The position numbers were made by a program, and so were the translations under genes. Shown here piece by piece: positions 14,668 to 16,622 of a DNA stretch of 16,622 nt (its first letter is position 1; the number at the start of each line of letters is the position of its first letter). The stretch is from Oscillospiraceae bacterium (GTDB taxonomy: Bacteria; Bacillota_A; Clostridia; Oscillospirales; CAG-272), in the NCBI GenBank assembly GCA_015064195.1, contig SVSO01000044.1, positions 1 to 16,622 of the forward strand, read 5' to 3'. The notes under the pieces are model-generated. The model had not been told where the DNA came from. It ran no database searches and was given only the letters and a program-made list of their open reading frames with translations.

Positions 14668-14747
14668 AGCAAAGCCCAGTGGGCTTTGCATGGAAGAATT
14701 TCGCAAGCTTGCGAAATTCTTCTAAGCAGACCGCACTGCGGTCTGCT
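14668..14747 (+). repeat. Triple-hairpin cassette, copy A (80 bp)
   Basis: Three consecutive hairpins: GCAAAGCCC/GGGCTTTGC (14669-14689, 3-base loop); a perfect 30-bp palindrome with half GAAGAATTTCGCAAG (14693-14722); and AGCAGACCGC/GCGGTCTGCT (14725-14747, loop ACT). It sits at the tip of the position where copy 1 of the parent repeat has the GCCGGG/CCCGGC hairpin. Confidence 0.92.
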
Positions 14748-14824
14748 GGCTGCGTCTGTAGCAAGTCAGCGCACAAATTAACGACCTGTTAGCGATAGCG
14801 TTGTATAAAGCTTTTTGCGGAGCT

Positions 14825-14904
14825 AGCAAAGCCCGGTGGGCTTTGCACTGAAGAATTTCGCAAGCTTGCGAAATTCTTCCAAGCAGACCGCACTGCGGTC
14901 TGCT
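14825..14904 (+). repeat. Triple-hairpin cassette, copy B (80 bp)
   Basis: This differs from copy A at four of 80 positions, all in loops or spacers, so every stem is preserved: 14826-14846, 14850-14879 and 14882-14904. It starts 157 bases after copy A in the same orientation and replaces the tip of the GCTTTCTT/AAGAAAGC hairpin found in the cassette-free copy at 2199-2216. Confidence 0.92.
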
Positions 14905-14967
14905 CGAAAAAGCGACCGTCTCCCCTAAACAAACAACCAAGAATCACAAACCCAAGGAGCAAAACCA

Positions 14968-16622
14968 ATGCCAAATTTAACGATGCGCGGCGTGCGCGTG
15001 CATAATTTGAAGGACGTGGAGCTGACGATACCGCGGGATCAGCTGGTGGTGTTCACCGGACTGTCGGGATCGGGAAAATCGTCGCTGGCGTTCGATACCA
15101 TATATGCGGAGGGACATCGGAGATTCGTGGAATCGCTGTCAAGCTACGCGAGAATGTTCCTCGGACAGCTGGATAAGCCTGACCTCGATTCCATTGAAGG
15201 CCTGTCGCCGGCAATCTCCATCGACCAGAAAACAACTTCCAAAAATCCACGATCAACCGTCGGTACGGTGACGGAGATCTACGATTATCTCCGACTGCTC
15301 TACGCCCGCGTGGGCATCCCTCATTGTCCGGTCTGCGGTAAAGAGATCCGCCAGCAGACGGTGGATCAGATCATCGACCGCATCATGATGCTGCCCGAAG
15401 GCACGCGGTTCATGGTGCTCGCTCCTATGGTGCGCGGCAAAAAGGGTATGCACGAAAAGATTTTCGAGGATGCCAAAAAAGGCGGCTACGTCCGGGTGCG
15501 CGTGGATGGCGCAATGTACGACCTGTCCGAAGAAATCAAGCTGGATAAAAATATCAAGCATACCGTGGAGATCGTGGTGGATCGACTCGTCAGACGGGAG
15601 GATTCACGATCGCGCCTCGCCGATTCCGTGGAAACCGCGCTGGCACTGACCGAGGGAAGCCTCACCATCTCCATCGTTATGCGGGACGGCGAAAGCTTCG
15701 ACGGCGAGACGGAGATGAGCTTCTCCCAAAGCTATGCCTGCGAGGAGCATGGCATCTCCGTGGGCGAGCTGTCACCGCGAATGTTTTCCTTTAATAATCC
15801 CTTCGGCGCGTGCCCGAAATGCGCCGGCCTCGGCGAAATGCGGGTCGTGTCGCCGGAAAAGGTCATCCCCGATAAAAGCCTGTCCCTCCGTGAAGGCGCA
15901 ATCGCCGTCAACGGCTTCAAATCGCTGGAGGAGGAGAGCTGGAATGGCCCGCTCTATGAGGCGGTGGGCAAGCGGTACGGCTTCACGCTGGATACGCCGC
16001 TGAAGGATTTCTCCGAAAAAGCGTATGAAGTCCTGCTCTACGGTTCCGGCGCGGAGGTTTACGAAATTACCCGCTATTGGGAAGGCGTGGGACGGACAAC
16101 ACGCATCAAATTCGAGGGCATCCTGAAAACCATCCAGCAGCGGTATGACCAGATGCAGAACGAATATTACGAGGAATTCATCGAGGATACGCCGTGCCCC
16201 GAATGCCACGGCAAGCGGCTGAATCCCATTTCGCTGGCTGTCACCGTGGGCGGCATCAACATCGATGACCTTTGCAAAATGTCCGTCACAAAGGCGCTGG
16301 CATTTGTGAATGAGCTGAAATTCTCCGAGATGGAAGCCGCCATCGCAAAGGAGATCGTCAAGGAGATCAAATCCCGCCTCGGATTTCTTGAGAGCGTGGG
16401 GCTTGAATATCTCACCCTTGCACGAAAATCCGGCTCGCTGTCCGGCGGTGAAGCCCAGAGAATCCGCCTCGCAACTCAGATCGGCTCAGCACTCATGGGC
16501 GTGCTGTATATCCTCGACGAGCCGTCCATCGGTCTCCATCAGCGGGATAACAGTAAGCTCATCGCCACGCTGAAAAAACTGCGGGATGCGGGAAACAGCC
16601 TCATCGTCGTGGAGCATGACGA
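14968..16622 (+). CDS. uvrA: Excinuclease ABC subunit UvrA, N-terminal ~551 residues (cut by window end)
   Basis: The damage-sensing ATPase of nucleotide excision repair; about 58 percent of a protein usually near 940 residues is present and the frame is open to the last base. The first ATPase half is complete: Walker A G31LSGSGKSS39, a CPVC pair at 120-123 in the UvrB-contact region, the insertion zinc module C258-x2-H261-x20-C282-x2-C285, ABC signature LSGGE (491-495), Walker B YILDEP (514-519) and the VVEHD switch-histidine region at the edge. One zinc ligand is His in place of the more common Cys. The start follows AAGGAG (14954-14959) by 8 bases; that site is the end of the dispersed repeat, so the repeat forms the uvrA leader. 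Confidence 0.98.
   Translation, partial: MPNLTMRGVRVHNLKDVELTIPRDQLVVFTGLSGSGKSSLAFDTIYAEGHRRFVESLSSYARMFLGQLDKPDLDSIEGLSPAISIDQKTTSKNPRSTVGTVTEIYDYLRLLYARVGIPHCPVCGKEIRQQTVDQIIDRIMMLPEGTRFMVLAPMVRGKKGMHEKIFEDAKKGGYVRVRVDGAMYDLSEEIKLDKNIKHTVEIVVDRLVRREDSRSRLADSVETALALTEGSLTISIVMRDGESFDGETEMSFSQSYACEEHGISVGELSPRMFSFNNPFGACPKCAGLGEMRVVSPEKVIPDKSLSLREGAIAVNGFKSLEEESWNGPLYEAVGKRYGFTLDTPLKDFSEKAYEVLLYGSGAEVYEITRYWEGVGRTTRIKFEGILKTIQQRYDQMQNEYYEEFIEDTPCPECHGKRLNPISLAVTVGGINIDDLCKMSVTKALAFVNELKFSEMEAAIAKEIVKEIKSRLGFLESVGLEYLTLARKSGSLSGGEAQRIRLATQIGSALMGVLYILDEPSIGLHQRDNSKLIATLKKLRDAGNSLIVVEHD

Larger units (their letters stand above)
14629..14959 (+). repeat. Dispersed structured intergenic repeat, copy 2, with two nested hairpin cassettes
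   Basis: Without its two 80-base cassettes this matches 2084-2264 along its length, from GCAAACAAGTTTGCAGAGAC to the terminal ACAAACCCAAGGAG (14946-14959), which is the uvrA ribosome site. The left edge forms a long palindrome, TCTGCAAACAAGTTTGCAGA (14626-14645). Between the cassettes lie the shared blocks GCGCACAAA, TTAGCGATAGCGTTG and TTTTTGCGGAGCT. This fills nearly all of the uvrB-uvrA gap; no coding frame or tRNA is visible in it. Confidence 0.88.

Noticed and set aside
14626..14959. Hairpins between uvrB and uvrA as intrinsic terminators or a CRISPR array
   Set aside because: No U-tract follows any stem, and there are only two units with no variable spacers of regular length, so neither label fits.

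Overview
The window looks like chromosomal DNA of an anaerobic, moderately GC-rich Firmicute, most likely a gut Clostridia/Oscillospirales-type organism. This is inferred from the strong AGGAGG-type ribosome sites, TTGACA/TATAAT promoters in GC-rich DNA, the flavin/Fe-S/ETF redox genes, the inositol-type sugar genes and the UvrB/UvrA sequences. The species cannot be named from this sequence alone.

Layout. Positions 2-8404 hold one long plus-strand catabolic cluster: the C-terminal part of an FAD-linked oxidase, a two-cluster 4Fe-4S protein, a class II ketose-bisphosphate aldolase, a PfkB sugar kinase, IolB (5-deoxy-glucuronate isomerase), a DUF4867-like cupin protein, an FGGY sugar kinase and a compact fused EtfB-EtfA protein. 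Most junctions are tight or overlapping. Exceptions are a 214-bp gap carrying a dispersed structured repeat (before the aldolase) and a 54-bp gap carrying a hairpin plus U-tract (before the FGGY kinase). Aldolase, PfkB kinase and IolB match the lower half of myo-inositol catabolism (IolJ-IolC-IolB order). The oxidase, Fe-S protein and ETF look like an electron-transfer module that could oxidise a polyol or sugar-acid substrate. The combination is the most interesting metabolic feature; the substrate is unknown.

Positions 8405-9560 hold an AT-rich promoter region and a secreted CBM9-like surface protein with distinct codon usage and a C-terminal membrane anchor, closed by terminators serving both strands. 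Positions 9561-12514 hold a minus-strand FAD-dependent oxidoreductase, a divergent AraC-family regulator with probable operator repeats between them, and a rhomboid-like membrane protein lacking the usual catalytic motif.

Positions 12524-16622 hold the nucleotide-excision-repair genes uvrB (complete) and uvrA (start only, cut by the window end). Between them is a second copy of the dispersed repeat. In this copy an 80-bp cassette of three near-perfect hairpins is present twice, each time at the tip of a hairpin of the parent element. This nested non-coding element, whose parent repeat ends in the ribosome-binding site of the following gene, is the best candidate for a previously undescribed element.
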